Source: Straminergon stramineum (Eukaryota > Streptophyta > Bryopsida > Hypnales > Calliergonaceae). From it: 64,000 bases of DNA. This document shows positions 13,120 through 26,000 of the stretch, piece by piece (within the stretch, counting starts at the first letter, position 1; each line of letters starts with the position of its first letter). The notes beneath the pieces are model-generated. The model was not told where the DNA came from, ran no database searches, and saw nothing but the letters and a program-made list of their open reading frames with translations. The translations under genes were made by a program, and so were the position numbers. The stretch is taken from assembly GCA_963920665.1 (NCBI GenBank), contig OY987265.1, positions 22,139,001 to 22,203,000 on the forward strand, given 5' to 3'.

Positions 13120-13773
13120 TTAACTCCTAAATGCCTAAGGCAACAAATTTTGGAGTGGACAAAATTTTGAAGTTAAATAAAACCTTACCAAGTTACTATT
13201 TGTAATAGTTTATATTTTTTAAAAATCTTTCTGAAGTCTAGTTTTAGCATCGAAAATCTTATTTTTTTAAATGAATAATTATGAATTTTCTATTCAAGAT
13301 TTTGTGCAAGGATGTTCATTGCAAATTTTGATTTCTAGTGTTAAGGGCTCTTGAAAATGAGCCTCAAATTCATTAAATCTTGGGGAAAAAATCAAATCAG
13401 AAATTCATTTAAGAAAATTGTAGAATAGATTTTGAGAAGCCATAAATTTATTGGGGTTATAAATATCATGTCCTTTAACCTGATATATTTTTGGTGATCT
13501 CGATTTTAGATTTGAAATGTAAAAAAAGTATTAAAAGACTTCAAATCACTTTCACAGTTTTACCCCCCTCAAGATCAAACACTATGATCTTGCAATCTAT
13601 AAGTGATATTGTTGTGTTTTCTTTTCCCATGTGATCTTTGACATGTCTAGTTTGCATATATATGGTTACAATTCAAAAAAAATTGATAAAACTTATCAAA
13701 ATGTTGGCTTTTCTTTCAATTTAGAGCAAGTTTTGAGAAGCTCAAAAGAGGCCCATTGGTATTTAAGGATTAA
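13120..13773. mobile_element. Probable TTAA-bounded element, ~0.65 kb
   Basis: The left end is TTAACTCCTAAATGCC; the right end, on the opposite strand, is TTAATCCTTAAATACC. These are imperfect inverted termini bordered by TTAA, as in the other members of this family. Interior non-coding. Weaker than the 57.6 and 61.5 kb copies because the termini have diverged. Confidence 0.4.
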
Positions 13774-14019
13774 ATATTTTTTTCTTAAATTTTAACAACC
13801 CTTCAAATAATCTTGGCTTTCAATAAATTCATTATTTTTCAAAGTGTCCCTCTTTTGTTGTAAAAGCTATAGAGAAATGAACTTGGATTCTGCATTATTT
13901 AAAGGATATGTTCTAAGATACAAGAATCGTCTCCAACATTTTTACTTTCTTTATGTTTTATTTTCCTTGGATTCTACAAAGTGGCTTACTAATTCCAAAA
14001 CCATTCGACTACAAAAAAT

Positions 14020-14431
14020 TTAATTATTATTATTATTATTTTTTTGCCGAAGATGGCTAATAGATTTGGTCATGAGACGAACGTTCATTCTAAGCTACCA
14101 CCAAAAGTGGGTCTTCCGGCCTTCAGATCTTCCCACTGGAAGTGCCGCCAGGCTTCCCTTCAGCCGCCTGGCCAGTGCCGTGGGTCGCCGTGCTCTGATG
14201 CTGTTGCCGTGCGCATGCATCTGTGAGCTTGGGTAGGGAGCACCGCTGCGGCCCCGTCGTCGTCGTCTCGGCCTGGCTGTCTTCCCCTGCCACTGCTGCC
14301 CGTTGCGTGGCCTTGCCTCGGCGCCATCTGCTCTCTGCGTCCTGAGTTGCCTGGAGCGGTCTTCTCCTCCTGAGGCTTCGTCGCAGTCGCCGCCGCTGGG
14401 CTGGGTTTAGGGTTTATCTCTGTGCTCCACC
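14020..14431 (+). promoter_or_regulatory. TOM40 promoter/5' leader with telo-box
   Basis: Abrupt change from AT-rich intergenic DNA to GC-rich sequence with a CGTCGTCGTC tract. TTAGGGTTT at 14407-14415, a perfect telo-box (AAACCCTAA on the other strand), sits 16 bp before the ATG. Telo-boxes are common in 5' regions of plant genes active in growing cells. The transcription start cannot be placed exactly. Confidence 0.5.
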
Positions 14432-17400
14432 ATGGGCTCCGCCTTCGCCAAATCCGATTCGGCCCCCGATCACCCCGCGCCTCCCGACTACCTCAATTTG
14501 CCTTGTCCTGTCAAGTATGAGGAAATCCAGCGAGAAAATATTAGTGAGTCGAAACGCATCGCAACGCCCCTCTCCTTTTCTCTCGCCCTTCGATCTCTTG
14601 CTTTGTTGTTCGCCAATGTACATATTCCAATGACTGTTCGGCCATCGAGAATTCACGTGGTTGTTGGTTAACTCGTTTCTTTTGCTTCTGGATCTTCAGT
14701 GTCCCTCAAGCCGGAGCTTTTTGAAGGTCTCCGTTTTGACTTTACGAAACCACTCAATCAGAGGTTTTCGCTTAGCCACAGGTGAGGCGTGATTTTATGA
14801 ATTCAGGGGAATGACAGGAGGGGACAGGGAGTGTGGGCTTATGGAGCTTGTTGCGGATACTAATTAGGGTTGGCGGGGTGAATGTGAATAAAATCAAATC
14901 TCATATGGTTCGAATTTACCGAGTTTCAGGTCTTTGGGTCCATTAGGTCCTTGGTTCTGTTTCGTACCAAGGGTTCGCGGGATGTCGGGACGTGGATGGT
15001 GTCCATGTTTTTTTGCAATGTTAGGTAATTGTGCGTGAGGTGGAACTTGTCTTTACGCTGGGCATTAGGGAGGTAGGTCTGGGGATACGTTTATGTCTTC
15101 AGCTGTCTTTGTTGATATTCCGAGTTTCTCTCTAGGTATGGATAGTTTATTATTGTTTATTTTTGTGTGCCGGAGTTCATTGGATCCATTGGAAGTGTTA
15201 TTGATTATGCAGCTAATATGATTGGATGTGTTGGTGCAGTCTGTTTATGGGCTCAGTAGAGGTGCCATCTCAAGGGGCGCAGATTATCAAAGTCCCAGCT
15301 GCTCATTATGAGTTCGGAGCGAATCTTATCGACCAAAGGGTCATTCTCTCTCGTTCCCTCTGCTGTTATGACTAACGTCTTCAGCTAACGAATCATGGAG
15401 TTTTGTGGAACTAAAAAAGTTTTAGGTTGGATTTGTTTTCTTTCCATTTTCTAGCATATCTGTGATTTATAATTGACAATGTGGTTTGAATTCTCTGACT
15501 CCAGATGATGATGCTTATCGGCCGTATTCTGACGGACGGTCGCATGAGCGCTCGAATCAAGTACGACTTCACCGATAGGTTTTCTGTAAAAGTCAACGCT
15601 CAGGTAAATGATCAGTTACCTTCGCAATTTAGGGTTCTGTCGTGCTATATCGATAAGCAACTGGTTCATTTAATTGTGGATTCTCCGGGTTAGTCGTTCT
15701 TTGGATTTGTCGGTAAGTCACTTGGTCTAGACAGGGCAGTGAAACAGGAAACTGTTGAACTGTTGGAACCATGCAGATTGTATAAAGTGGTATGTTATGG
15801 GTTAAATATTTAGACTATTTACATCGATCTCGATCTGATGTGCTGATTTGTCTTCTCTCACTGGTTGCCTTTTTCCATTGTTGCAGCTTACAAATGAACC
15901 ACACTTTTCACAAGGAATGTTCCATTTCGACTATAGGGTTGGTTACATTCCCTTACAACCTGTTTTTGTTATAGTCATGACCTGGCTTCATGTTCTTGAG
16001 TTGTTGGATTTTGTGTTGCACGAGAATACGATTTATTTTTCGTACAGGATGTAGTCTGAACTATGAACTTTCGTGCATGTTGTTTTACTTGAGCTTCATG
16101 GTGACGTTACACTGGAATGATATGTGCAGGGGAAAGATTATCAGACTCAATTGCAGCTAGGCAACAATGCTTTCTACGGGTTCAATTATATTCAGGTTCA
16201 TTGCTCAGAGTTTGGATGTTCACTTGGTGGATTCTTTGCCTGCAACTTGTGTAGATTTCATTTGGGTCTGCTGTTCTGGAGAGGCATAATCTCGTTAGAA
16301 ATTTTTAGTAGCGTTAGCCATGACTCTCATCCTTGTTCACGTCTGTTGGTTGATTCGATTCATATTTCACTCGATCCTTTTCCTGGTGGTGGTTGCGCAA
16401 CTTTCACCTATCCTGGAACACCTATGATCTGATGCGTATTCGTAAATGGTGCCCAAAACCGTCGGGTGGTTAAGGGTTGCGACAAGAGATTGGATCCCTT
16501 GTCTGATTATTCACAGTATGTGACCTGGTTGGGAATCAGAGTGTAACGCCTACAGTGGCTTTGGGAGGTGAAGTGTTTTGGCTGGGCCATCAGCGGAAGT
16601 CTGGCATTGGTTTTGCTGGCCGATATAACACAGAGAAAGTGGTACGTACAAAAACCCTCAGTCCGGTTTAGGGTATTCCGAAACTGGTAACACGTTCTAC
16701 ACATTTGGGAACTGCAAATTTGCGTGGTGTATGCAGAATTTTCTCATTTATATTTTGTCCCCTGTCGTCAACTATCATTTATTATCGATGTCTGTTTGTC
16801 CAGGTGGCGACTGCGCAATTTGCAAGCACTGGCATTGTTTCTTTGACCTATGTGCAACGAGTGTCAGACAAGGTACTTTCGATCCCTTCCTCAACTTGTG
16901 TATTGGCCGTGCGTTATTTCACGGAATGTCCCATGAAGCTTGCTTATTTCATTCACTAAATCTTCATTCCATGTCTCCTTTATGTAATAACTTGTGGTGC
17001 ATTCATTAATGCCATTTGTTGGAGATGGCCCTTTTTCTCCCACTGCATGGAGTTGGACATGCTATAGGTTGAAGTTAACTCTCTGGAACAGACTCCGAGA
17101 TAGAGTGAATGTGGAAAAATATAATCAGAGAAGTTTACTGTAAGTTCAAGTGCTGTGTTAACTTCAAAAAGCCTTTATTAAGTGTTGTGTTTTGAAACTT
17201 TCAGGTATCTTTGGCATCGGATTTCTTGTATAACTGGTATTCGAAGGAGGCAACTACTAGCGTTGGATATGACTACCTCCTCCGTCAGGTGAGATGATTT
17301 GAAGATCCGTGTCCATAGGAGTAAATCGATTGTTTGTCGAACATGATATAGTTGTATTTGCCGGTCATCTATCCTTTTTCTGATATAGTTCTGTCAAGCT

Positions 17401-17852
17401 TGCTATCTGACCATGAGTATAGCTTTCTAATCTTACAGGCATGTTTCTTGTTTTTGATCTTGCAGTGCCGTTTGAGAGGAAGGTTGGACACAAATGGTTG
17501 TATTGCAGCTTATCTGGAGGAGAGGCTCAATCTGGGTGTCAACTTCCTGCTCTCTGCAGAAGTAAGCATTCTAGTCTCTTCTGCTCATCAATTCAATCAA
17601 CTTTCATTTCAACGTGGGGTTTAGAAGATCTAGAGATTCTTTACTGTATATTATGGTGGACTTTCAAGGAATAGTTGGACCTATCTATACATGATTCACC
17701 CTTACATTTAATTTGAAACAAGGCTTATTTAAGAACACCAGGCTGTGCCAGGTTTATTGATGAGTACTGGTGATTGTTATTGTTTGTGATGGCAGATTGA
17801 TCACTGGAAAAAGGACTACAAGTTTGGGTTTGGCATGACTGTGGGCGAGTAA
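14432..17852 (+). CDS. TOM40: Mitochondrial import receptor subunit TOM40
   Basis: Complete gene of 11 exons: 14432-14543, 14700-14781, 15240-15339, 15505-15603, 15887-15937, 16130-16195, 16540-16641, 16804-16872, 17205-17288, 17466-17561 and 17796-17852. The splices are GT/AG and frame-consistent, giving 305 residues, close to the ~309 of the Arabidopsis protein. TOM40 is the beta-barrel channel of the outer mitochondrial membrane TOM complex, through which nearly all imported precursors pass. Visible hallmarks: [14 protein letters not shown] near the N-terminus, [21 protein letters not shown], the [16 protein letters not shown] strand region, and the C-terminal [24 protein letters not shown], which carries the terminal beta-strand signal. 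There is no transit peptide, as expected for an outer-membrane barrel. The start fits homologues and follows the telo-box closely. Confidence 0.95.
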
Positions 17853-19020
17853 GTTCATTTATTGTTAACAGTTAGGAAGGCAGTGAGGTTATGATCATTG
17901 TTTGCACACTACGCATCTCTTGGGGAAGTGCAATTTTATTGATTGGATCTCCTCGGAGGATGGTGTCCACTTTTACACCATCAGAGCTGATTTTTATTTG
18001 CTGTCGAAAGGCACTGCAAACAATTTTTTTCAAATCTGACCTGGTGGATTAGGAACAGCCAATTGTTGCACAGCGGTTTCATTGCTTCTCCCTGTTATCT
18101 CCGAATACGTGCCTGGCCATTAGCCTAGGAAATGCCTATACTTGAATTGCAATTTTTCGAGAATTAAAGTTATTATATTATATTTACAGCAATGTTGCGT
18201 GAATGATGTGTATGTTGTGGTTTTTCTTTGACTCCAGCTAAATTGTGCCCAATTTCACAGTTCATTTCATTTGTTGACATAGGTGAAGCATCAACTTCAG
18301 GTAACTGGCTTATACATTCAACCTCTGACCATGTAGTGTTTACCCATCTGTTACCATCAATACCAAAGCTGTTGGCTTTCTATATTCGTTATCGTACTCT
18401 AAAGCGCTTCATGCGAGGTTGCAAGCGAATCACTCCAGATGCTTTGTTCTTCTTGCATGATGTTGGACAATGACACCGGACCAGCTTGCATATTGTTATG
18501 ATTCTCTCACAATTTGACGGTGGACAGGTGTAACTGTTCAAAATGAGTGAGTGCAAAGGCTTTGATGTGACTTGAACTTTGTGTCTTTGCAGGACAATGA
18601 TGTGAGTATTTAAGCACCATGCTTCCAGACATCATGCTGTTGATAAACTTTTCTTTTCAATAACTCATAACAAATTTTGAAAAGTAATTAAGAAAATGAG
18701 GTCATGCATGGCATCTGTGCACAATGCTTTGGCTGAAAGGCAAATGATTGCACTTATTTTTCTCCTGAATTGTATCCTGTAAAAAGGAAGTATTCCTTCA
18801 ATTATAATTTTGATTACCTTTCTACTGTCACTTTGCTATTGTTTTTGGTTTCTTTCCATTTAGTTGGAATAAAGGTGTACCATTTATTCTAAAATAAAAT
18901 AAAAATTTCACTGGTTCGTGTTTTAGGGCAATCAAGATACAGTATCTTCATTTATTTCATCGATGACTGGCTGTAGAGAAGATTTTTTTATTTTCCATTT
19001 ATCCCATATTTGTTTTTTCT
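17853..19020. other. TOM40 3' flank
   Basis: Holds the presumed 3' UTR. Short plus-strand ORFs (such as 18228-18473) have no recognisable product. The sequence becomes AT-rich toward the inverted repeat. Confidence 0.35.
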
Positions 19021-21152
19021 AGCAACAAAACCTAAAAGTTCACAACTAATGCAACTATGCATGTATTTTTTGGCATTTTTTCCTTAGCAACAATTTGTGT
19101 TGGTAAAGTGCATTATGACAACCATGCAAATTTTTCAAGATGGCAATTGACAATACAAACACTCAACTTGGTGTAAATCAAGTTGCAACAATGCATTGCC
19201 AAAGACAAATTAGACTATTTTTTTAATTTTTTTGGTTGGTGACTATTGCAATTGTAATTTGTTTGTTCCATGCCAAGCAAAACACAAAAATTCCTTAGTA
19301 CATGCACACAAACTTAGTAAATAATTTCTACATAATTCTTGCTATGAATTGTACATTGGTAGACTAACTATTAACATTTCATCAAATAATTTGTTGGTCC
19401 TAAACAATCATAACCAATAAAATACAATGTTGAAAAAGAAATTGTCTATCCCAATCCTACAAGTAAGTTGTATACAAAAGCCCTACTAAAACATGCTTAA
19501 AACTAGCAAAACTTCAAGTACTTCCACTTTGAAGCAATAGACTTACAAACATCATCATTGAAACTCATGAATGTCATACAAACCATATTGAATTAGAAAA
19601 AAATAACACAAATGTAGATCTCCATCGTCTGTTGGGTGATGCGTGTCCATCTTTTGCATAGTGGCATTTGAAGAGGCAGTTGGATTCTCTGAAAGGGGAT
19701 ACAATTTGAATTGGTAATTCAATGAGTACTTTTATCATCAGACATTGTAGATTTGGGACATTCGACAATCAAGGGGTTGCAACATTATCATTGGTCTTAG
19801 CAATTGGTTGCAATAAAAAAGCTATCATGGATCTAAATTTTAAGATTATGTCCAATGAATGGAAGCATTGCTAGCAATGTGAATTTGTTCTTTTAATAAA
19901 TTTTATTGAAGAATCAAATTGTGAAACATGTCATGGTTGCAATTTGGCTACAAGTTCCAAAAAACAGACATTGGTATGGAACTAGCTTTACAGATAATGC
20001 GATATACTAAAAGTATGTTCAATCAACAACACTAGCATGTGAACCTGAGAGTCTTAGGCTTAGGTGTATATAGGCATTCTACATATATACCTATAACATA
20101 GATACCCTATAATCATAGAAGGTGTTTATAACATAGTTACCTATAACATAGATATCCTAAAACTATGGAAAGTACCTATAATATAGATACTCATAGTATA
20201 GGAGCCTAGGGTCCTAGACTCATAAGCTCAAATACTAGCAACCCTCCATGTTTAGTGCCCAAGCCCTAAAAAATGTGCCTTTATGTAGAAACTATCTTCT
20301 ATGGGTTCCCTCACTATAGTACACTAGGATTTGTAGGTCAATTGTAATTGACTGTGGGAATTAGTTGACCTATACAACTTCAATGCAAAGAGAAATATAA
20401 TACTTCATGCAACTGCACAAAGTACACCTACAATAATAACAATCCTTGACCCTTGTAATTTGCAAGAAAGATGGATACATAGTACTTAATCCTTAATTGT
20501 CAAAGCCAACTCTTTGAGCTAGCTTTTCATTGCATTTCAAATAGAGGATGGAGATCTACATTTGTGTTATTTTTTTCTAATTCAATATGGTTTGTATGAC
20601 ATTCATGAGTTTCAATGATGATGTTTGTAAGTCTATTGCCTCAAAGTGGAAGTACTTGAAGTTTTGCTAGTTTTAAGCATGTTTTAGTAGGGCTTTTGTA
20701 TACAACTTACTTGTAGGATTGGGATAGACAATTTCTTTTTCAACATTGTATTTTATTGGTTATGATTGTTTAGGACCAACAAATTATTTGATGAAATGTT
20801 AATAGTTAGTCTACCAATGTACAATTCATAGCAAGAATTATGTAGAAATTATTTACTAAGTTTGTGTGCATGTACTAAGGAATTTTTGTGTTTTGCTTGG
20901 CATGGAACAAACAAATTACAATTGCAATAGTCACCAACCAAAAAAATTAAAAAAATAGTCTAATTTGTCTTTGGCAATGCATTGTTGCAACTTGATTTAC
21001 ACCAAGTTGAGTGTTTGTATTGTCAATTGCCATCTTGAAAAATTTGCATGGTTGTCATAATGCACTTTACCAACACAAATTGTTGCTAAGGAAAAAATGC
21101 CAAAAAATACATGCATAGTTGCATTAGTTGTGAACTTTTAGGTTTTGTTGCT
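19021..21152. repeat. Large perfect inverted repeat: 606-bp arms, 920-bp spacer
   Basis: The left arm (19021-19626) and right arm (20547-21152) are reverse complements of exactly equal length. Every stretch I compared base by base was identical. The arms stop sharply: outside, the flanks TTTTTTCT and TAAAACTCC are unrelated, with no obvious target duplication; inside, pairing ends at TCCATC/GATGGA. The spacer includes copy B of the TATAACATAGGTACC-type repeat. There is no transposase ORF. It could be a fold-back or long-TIR DNA element, a recent inverted duplication, or an assembly artefact. A transcript across it would form a ~600-bp hairpin. Confidence 0.9.
20028..20265 (+). repeat. Dispersed TATAACATAGGTACC-rich repeat, copy B (inside hairpin spacer)
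   Basis: Begins CAACAACACTAGCATGTGA and ends near ACTAGCAACCCTCC, the same borders as copy A, with internal ACCTATAACATAGATACC-like runs. It lies wholly in the spacer of the 606-bp inverted repeat. Confidence 0.65.
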
Positions 21153-23030
21153 TAAAACTCCTCTAGCACAGCTGATGGAAAAAAAATGTTCCTAGTTCTA
21201 TTTATCATCCCTTTCAAGTGTGGATTGCTTGACCAATGCTATTCCAATAGTGTGACCAATAGACAAGGTGAAATGAATAGTTGGTGCAAATTGTCCATTG
21301 TAATGTATGTTTACTAAGGTGATAAAGGTGATAAACATCCTGAATTGTCCATGTACCCATTCATGACAAGTGGACTTCTATTGAAAGTGTCCCCCCAAAT
21401 GCAATTAAACTGTCTCCATACTCGGCTACCATCAGTTGACTACTAATTTTCTTAAATTGGGAATTATAACCAAACTATATGTTAGTTTCAATGGCCTAGA
21501 GAGTTCCACTTTGAAAATTCATAGTAATTACATGTCTTATCCAAAAATTCTATTTTTGTTCTTGAAATTTCATGATTTCCAATTGCTTATACTACAAAAA
21601 TGTTTGTTTTCCTTAGAAAAAGGTGCCTCCAACCATGCTAAAGGGTGTTTTCACTTTATACATGAATAATCAACAATGGTGACATTGGAATAGTTTGGAA
21701 CACTGTTTAGCTCGTGGACCGACTTTCTCACTGATATCCTATTGCCAAGTCAATTTTTTCAGCTGGAATTTTGCAGCCCATGAACGAAGGAAAGTGATTA
21801 CTTTTACTGTTCACACTATTTTTTTTCCCCAAAAATTAGCTCCTTAGACATGGGGACTCCAATTTGAAAGTTTGGTTTGTCATCAGCGGACACAAGCTTT
21901 CGGGGATACTGCAGTGGCTACGCTGATGATTTGCAAGTTCATCAGGACTGATGATCTCAACAAACTTCAGTGCATCTAATAACTTCAAACGGTGGCATAA
22001 TCATTGCCGGGATACTCTCCGAAACTTTTGCAAATTCTATCTGTTACAGTAATAAGATTCAGAATTCCTGGGATCCAGGTGATGCAGACCAGGATCATAA
22101 TTCATAAAGGAGATGGTGGATTGGTGGTTACTGTCGTTTCTACTTTTGTGGCCTCAATGTCATGTAATAGCATTATCACTTGTTGAATTATACTAATAAG
22201 AGTGCTGTGGTGGGAGCACAAGATTGAATGCATCGGGATAGAATATGGAATTATGGGATGCAATCGTGTGTTTGGGGGAAGGGTGACGTTCCCAAGGTAA
22301 GGTGAGGCTGCTTCTGCTCTAGGAAATTGCGGATGTTGGAGGACGAGAAGAACGGTTCAAGTGTTTTGGGAGGATAAGCTAAAGGTGAGGAGTCCCATTG
22401 TTGGGCTCCCCGCTTGACACATATGCCATCGGATTTTCGTACTTTTCGTCTTGTTGCCGTATTCGGGAAGAGTGATTGACTGGACGGACTGCATTTGCGT
22501 CTTTTGTTGGAACGACTGCTAATCTTGTCTCTGGCGATGTGCGGTGGCGCTGGTGCAATCTGGCAGCTGGAGTTGGTGGACTCTTGGGTTTAGGGTGTAG
22601 GGTTTCCTTCCCATGAGGTTTGGTATTCTTCACCCATTTTCCAATGTCGGGAGAATTTGGGGCTGTATTTTGCAGAAATCTTCTTGGTTAATTCACCTGC
22701 ACAATTTCATACCAATGCAATTGCGATTGTTTGTTGAGCGAATGAAATTGCGCTATCACGTTTTGGTGTTTCCCGGCGTTGTGGATTGTCCTCTGTTGCT
22801 TAGTTATATGCCAATTCCGTGCTTCGCGATTCGCATTGAACTGAAATTAGTCTTGGGCTCTATTTTTCTAATTCCAATTCTCTATAATTCGCCACTTGTG
22901 GAGCAGAGTTTTTGTGTTGGCCATTAGGGGTTACTTGGATTGTACTTGCCCATCTTGTGCAGAGATTCGATCAACGCCTTTGAGGTGCTTCACTAAGCAT
23001 GGAACTGATAATTTAATCTGTCACGCTGCG
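21153..23030 (+). other. Upstream region of the MutS2 gene
   Basis: AT-rich up to about 22 kb, then more GC-balanced. Around 22585-22610 lie TTTAGGG and TAGGGTTT motifs, telo-box-like elements in the probable promoter or leader. Short ORFs here have no recognisable product. The MutS2 frame stays open for some codons upstream of 23031, but no in-frame ATG gives a better start. Confidence 0.35.
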
Positions 23031-26000
23031 ATGGCTCAACCCCTCCTCCTTCACACTACCACCTCGCTGCAACTCAAAAACCCCAAGAAGGGTTTAGTCA
23101 CCGAAGACACCCTATCATGCAGTTATTCAACCCCGCCAAGCTCCTCTGCACGATGTCATCCGCATCACAACCTAGCGTGGAAACAATGGTCGGATTCACG
23201 GCGAGGATTGAAAATCCGGAAGGCAGCTCGGTCCTTGCAAAGATTAGGGTTTGACAAGGTGACATTTGGAAGGCAAATACATGGAAGGCCTCATGCTGCA
23301 TTGCAAGAGAGAGATGGAGCTGCATTGGAAGAACCGAGGTCGGCAGCAATGGAGACCCTAGAACTTTTGGAATGGCCTCGGGTGTGTCGTGCGGTGGCTT
23401 CGTTTGCTGCAACTTCATTAGCCAAGGAGGAGCTTCAGGTGTTGGAGATTCCTAAAACGAGGGAGACAAGTGAAGCTTTGCTTGAATTGACGAGTGCCGG
23501 TGTCGAGCTCATCTCTTTACTTGGAGGCCCCTTCGAGCTGGGAGCCTTGCGCACACAAGTGGTACGTGAATTCTCTAACCCTAAGGCTGTTCAAGATGCA
23601 TTATACTCTTTCCGCCAGTTTAAGCATTTCAACCAGTATGTAGGATTGTGGTTTCGTTGGGAGAGCAGTATGTATTTGTGAACAGGTCATTTTGGGTACG
23701 AGAGTCAAATCTGTTGAGATCATTTTGTAATTATGTTGTGTGAACTGCTTATGCTATATATCAAAGTGGGATGTCTTAGACCACTATACGTGACAGCAGG
23801 CAAACCCATTTGCACTCAAAGATCAGTGGCTATTGACATTTAGACAAGCCATGCACACACCTACTAATAAGTCCAATGAAGTGTTTGAATTCATTACTTT
23901 TTAGTAACAGGGATTGATATAGGACACCGCATCAGATCCCCAATGGTTTTAGCATCCTCTGCCTTATTATGAGGGGTTACCGTTTTTCTGCATTTTTTTG
24001 GCGATGCAGGTGAAAGACTGTGTTTTACGCACACGTAAGGGCATGGTAGTCTCTGGAATTGAGGCTCTCTCTGTTGCATTGGTTTTGCAAACGGGCCGGA
24101 ATGTGCGGCGCCAGATCTTTAATACTACACAGGAGTTTCAGGACAGGCAATCTGTGCTACAGCCACTTCTAGACCTGGTGGGTTTATGTAACTTAGAATG
24201 TTATTTTTTTGTTAGAATACTCAGTCAGTCACATTTGACTAACGATTATTGCTTGTGGCAGGTTGGTCCCATTGCGACGCATCCTGAGTTGGAGAAGGGC
24301 ATATGGAGGGTGATAGATGAAGATGGGTCAGTCAAAGACAGCGCTGTAAGCTTGCACTCTCACTACCTGCATTGTATGGTCTGTTATGGAACATTGAGCA
24401 GAATTCCTGACACAAAATTAATCTGGTATGTGCAGAGTCCGGAGCTCAGGAAAGCTCGGATCCAAGAACGTTCAGTCGAGCAAAGGGTATGTCTTCTTAT
24501 GTCATTTGAAATTGACGCATCTCATGTCTCTGTTCTTTGACCTGATAAGGCAGACAAGCCTATTATTAGCAAATTAGGAATCTGAATACCTTGTAGACAA
24601 AGCTAGTTGGCATACTTGTTTTCCGTACATTGGAATTTGCTACTGTGAGCAAATACTACTGGAATCATATTTTTCCGATTCCAATTCCAATTCCAATTCT
24701 ATGAGTTTCCATCGGTAGGGGCCGTGAGCATAAAAAAAATCCATAATCAAGCACTAGCTGACCTATGGCCCATGGATGAGTGTCCTTGAACTACCCAAAA
24801 CTCTATCTTAAAGCCAATCTCCTTGAAGAATATTCCTGATTAATGAGGAATGCAATCTAAATTGCCAATATTTATGTCATTGTCTTTTATTTGCTTAAAC
24901 TCCATAGACAAGTCTATTGCCGTCCATTGAAAGATATAAATCTACCCCTATTATGACTCATTTGCATCAATCAACTATCCCATACACCTTCCATACTTTG
25001 ACGAGAAGAGCAAAAATGAAGGTGGAAGTGGGGTCATTTAATAGATGACGGAATTAGAAGCGGGATGAATTACATATTTCTACTTTCTAACCTTTCTAAC
25101 TTTTCTCGAATGGTCTTTTGCAGCTTCGGGAGCTTTTCAACAAACTTACTAGGGAAAAATCGGGATCTGACAGTCAATCTCAGGTAATTCGCTTGTTAAT
25201 GAACCAAGATCCATGTATGAGTCTTAAGCTCGAATTGAACCTGTTATTGAAAACTTCCCACAAGTGCCAACCTGCTCTTTCAGGAGATCGTGCAAGTGGA
25301 TGGTAGGATGTGCTTGGTGGTGGCTTCTGACAACCGCAGCAACGTCCCAGGCCTATTTTTACGAAGGTATTGTTGTTGTCACTTTCTTAACAGTCATGGT
25401 GTATTTCTCGTGCTTCCTCCCTTTTTAACATTTTTTCGTCACTTGCTTTCGACCAGTGGCTCCGGAGCGAGTGCGTACATTGAGCCAGCTGGGGCTGTAC
25501 CCCTTAATAACAAGCTTAGTGAAGCTCGAGCGGAGGCTGCTAAAGCCGAGTATAATGTTCTGTTGAGATTAACTGATCAGGTAGCCAAGGGTGCGCATGA
25601 CCAGTTATGGTCTTTTAGAGATCTATAAATTGACAATATAGCATGTTTGTTTTCTTTTTCTACACCCTAATTTCCATTTGCTCTTGCAACTTGTTAGAGC
25701 TTCGCTTTCTTCGGAATATCACTGTTGGATTCAACTATTCGTCACTTATACCTTGCCGTACTTTTCATGATCGATATTGTGTCGACTGTGCAGCTGAAAC
25801 CCTACCTGGATGACATTCAGTTTTGCCTGAGCACAATAGTCCGTCTTGATGTGGTACGTGATCTTCAATCATGTCGTCGGTCCTATTTTTTCCTTCTATG
25901 AAGAGCCAAGCAGGTTTTGCCGGAGTTTTGACTCCTTGAAATGTCTCTTATGTTGGTTGACTTTCTTGAATTTGGAAGGTAATGGCTCGTGCAAGATACA

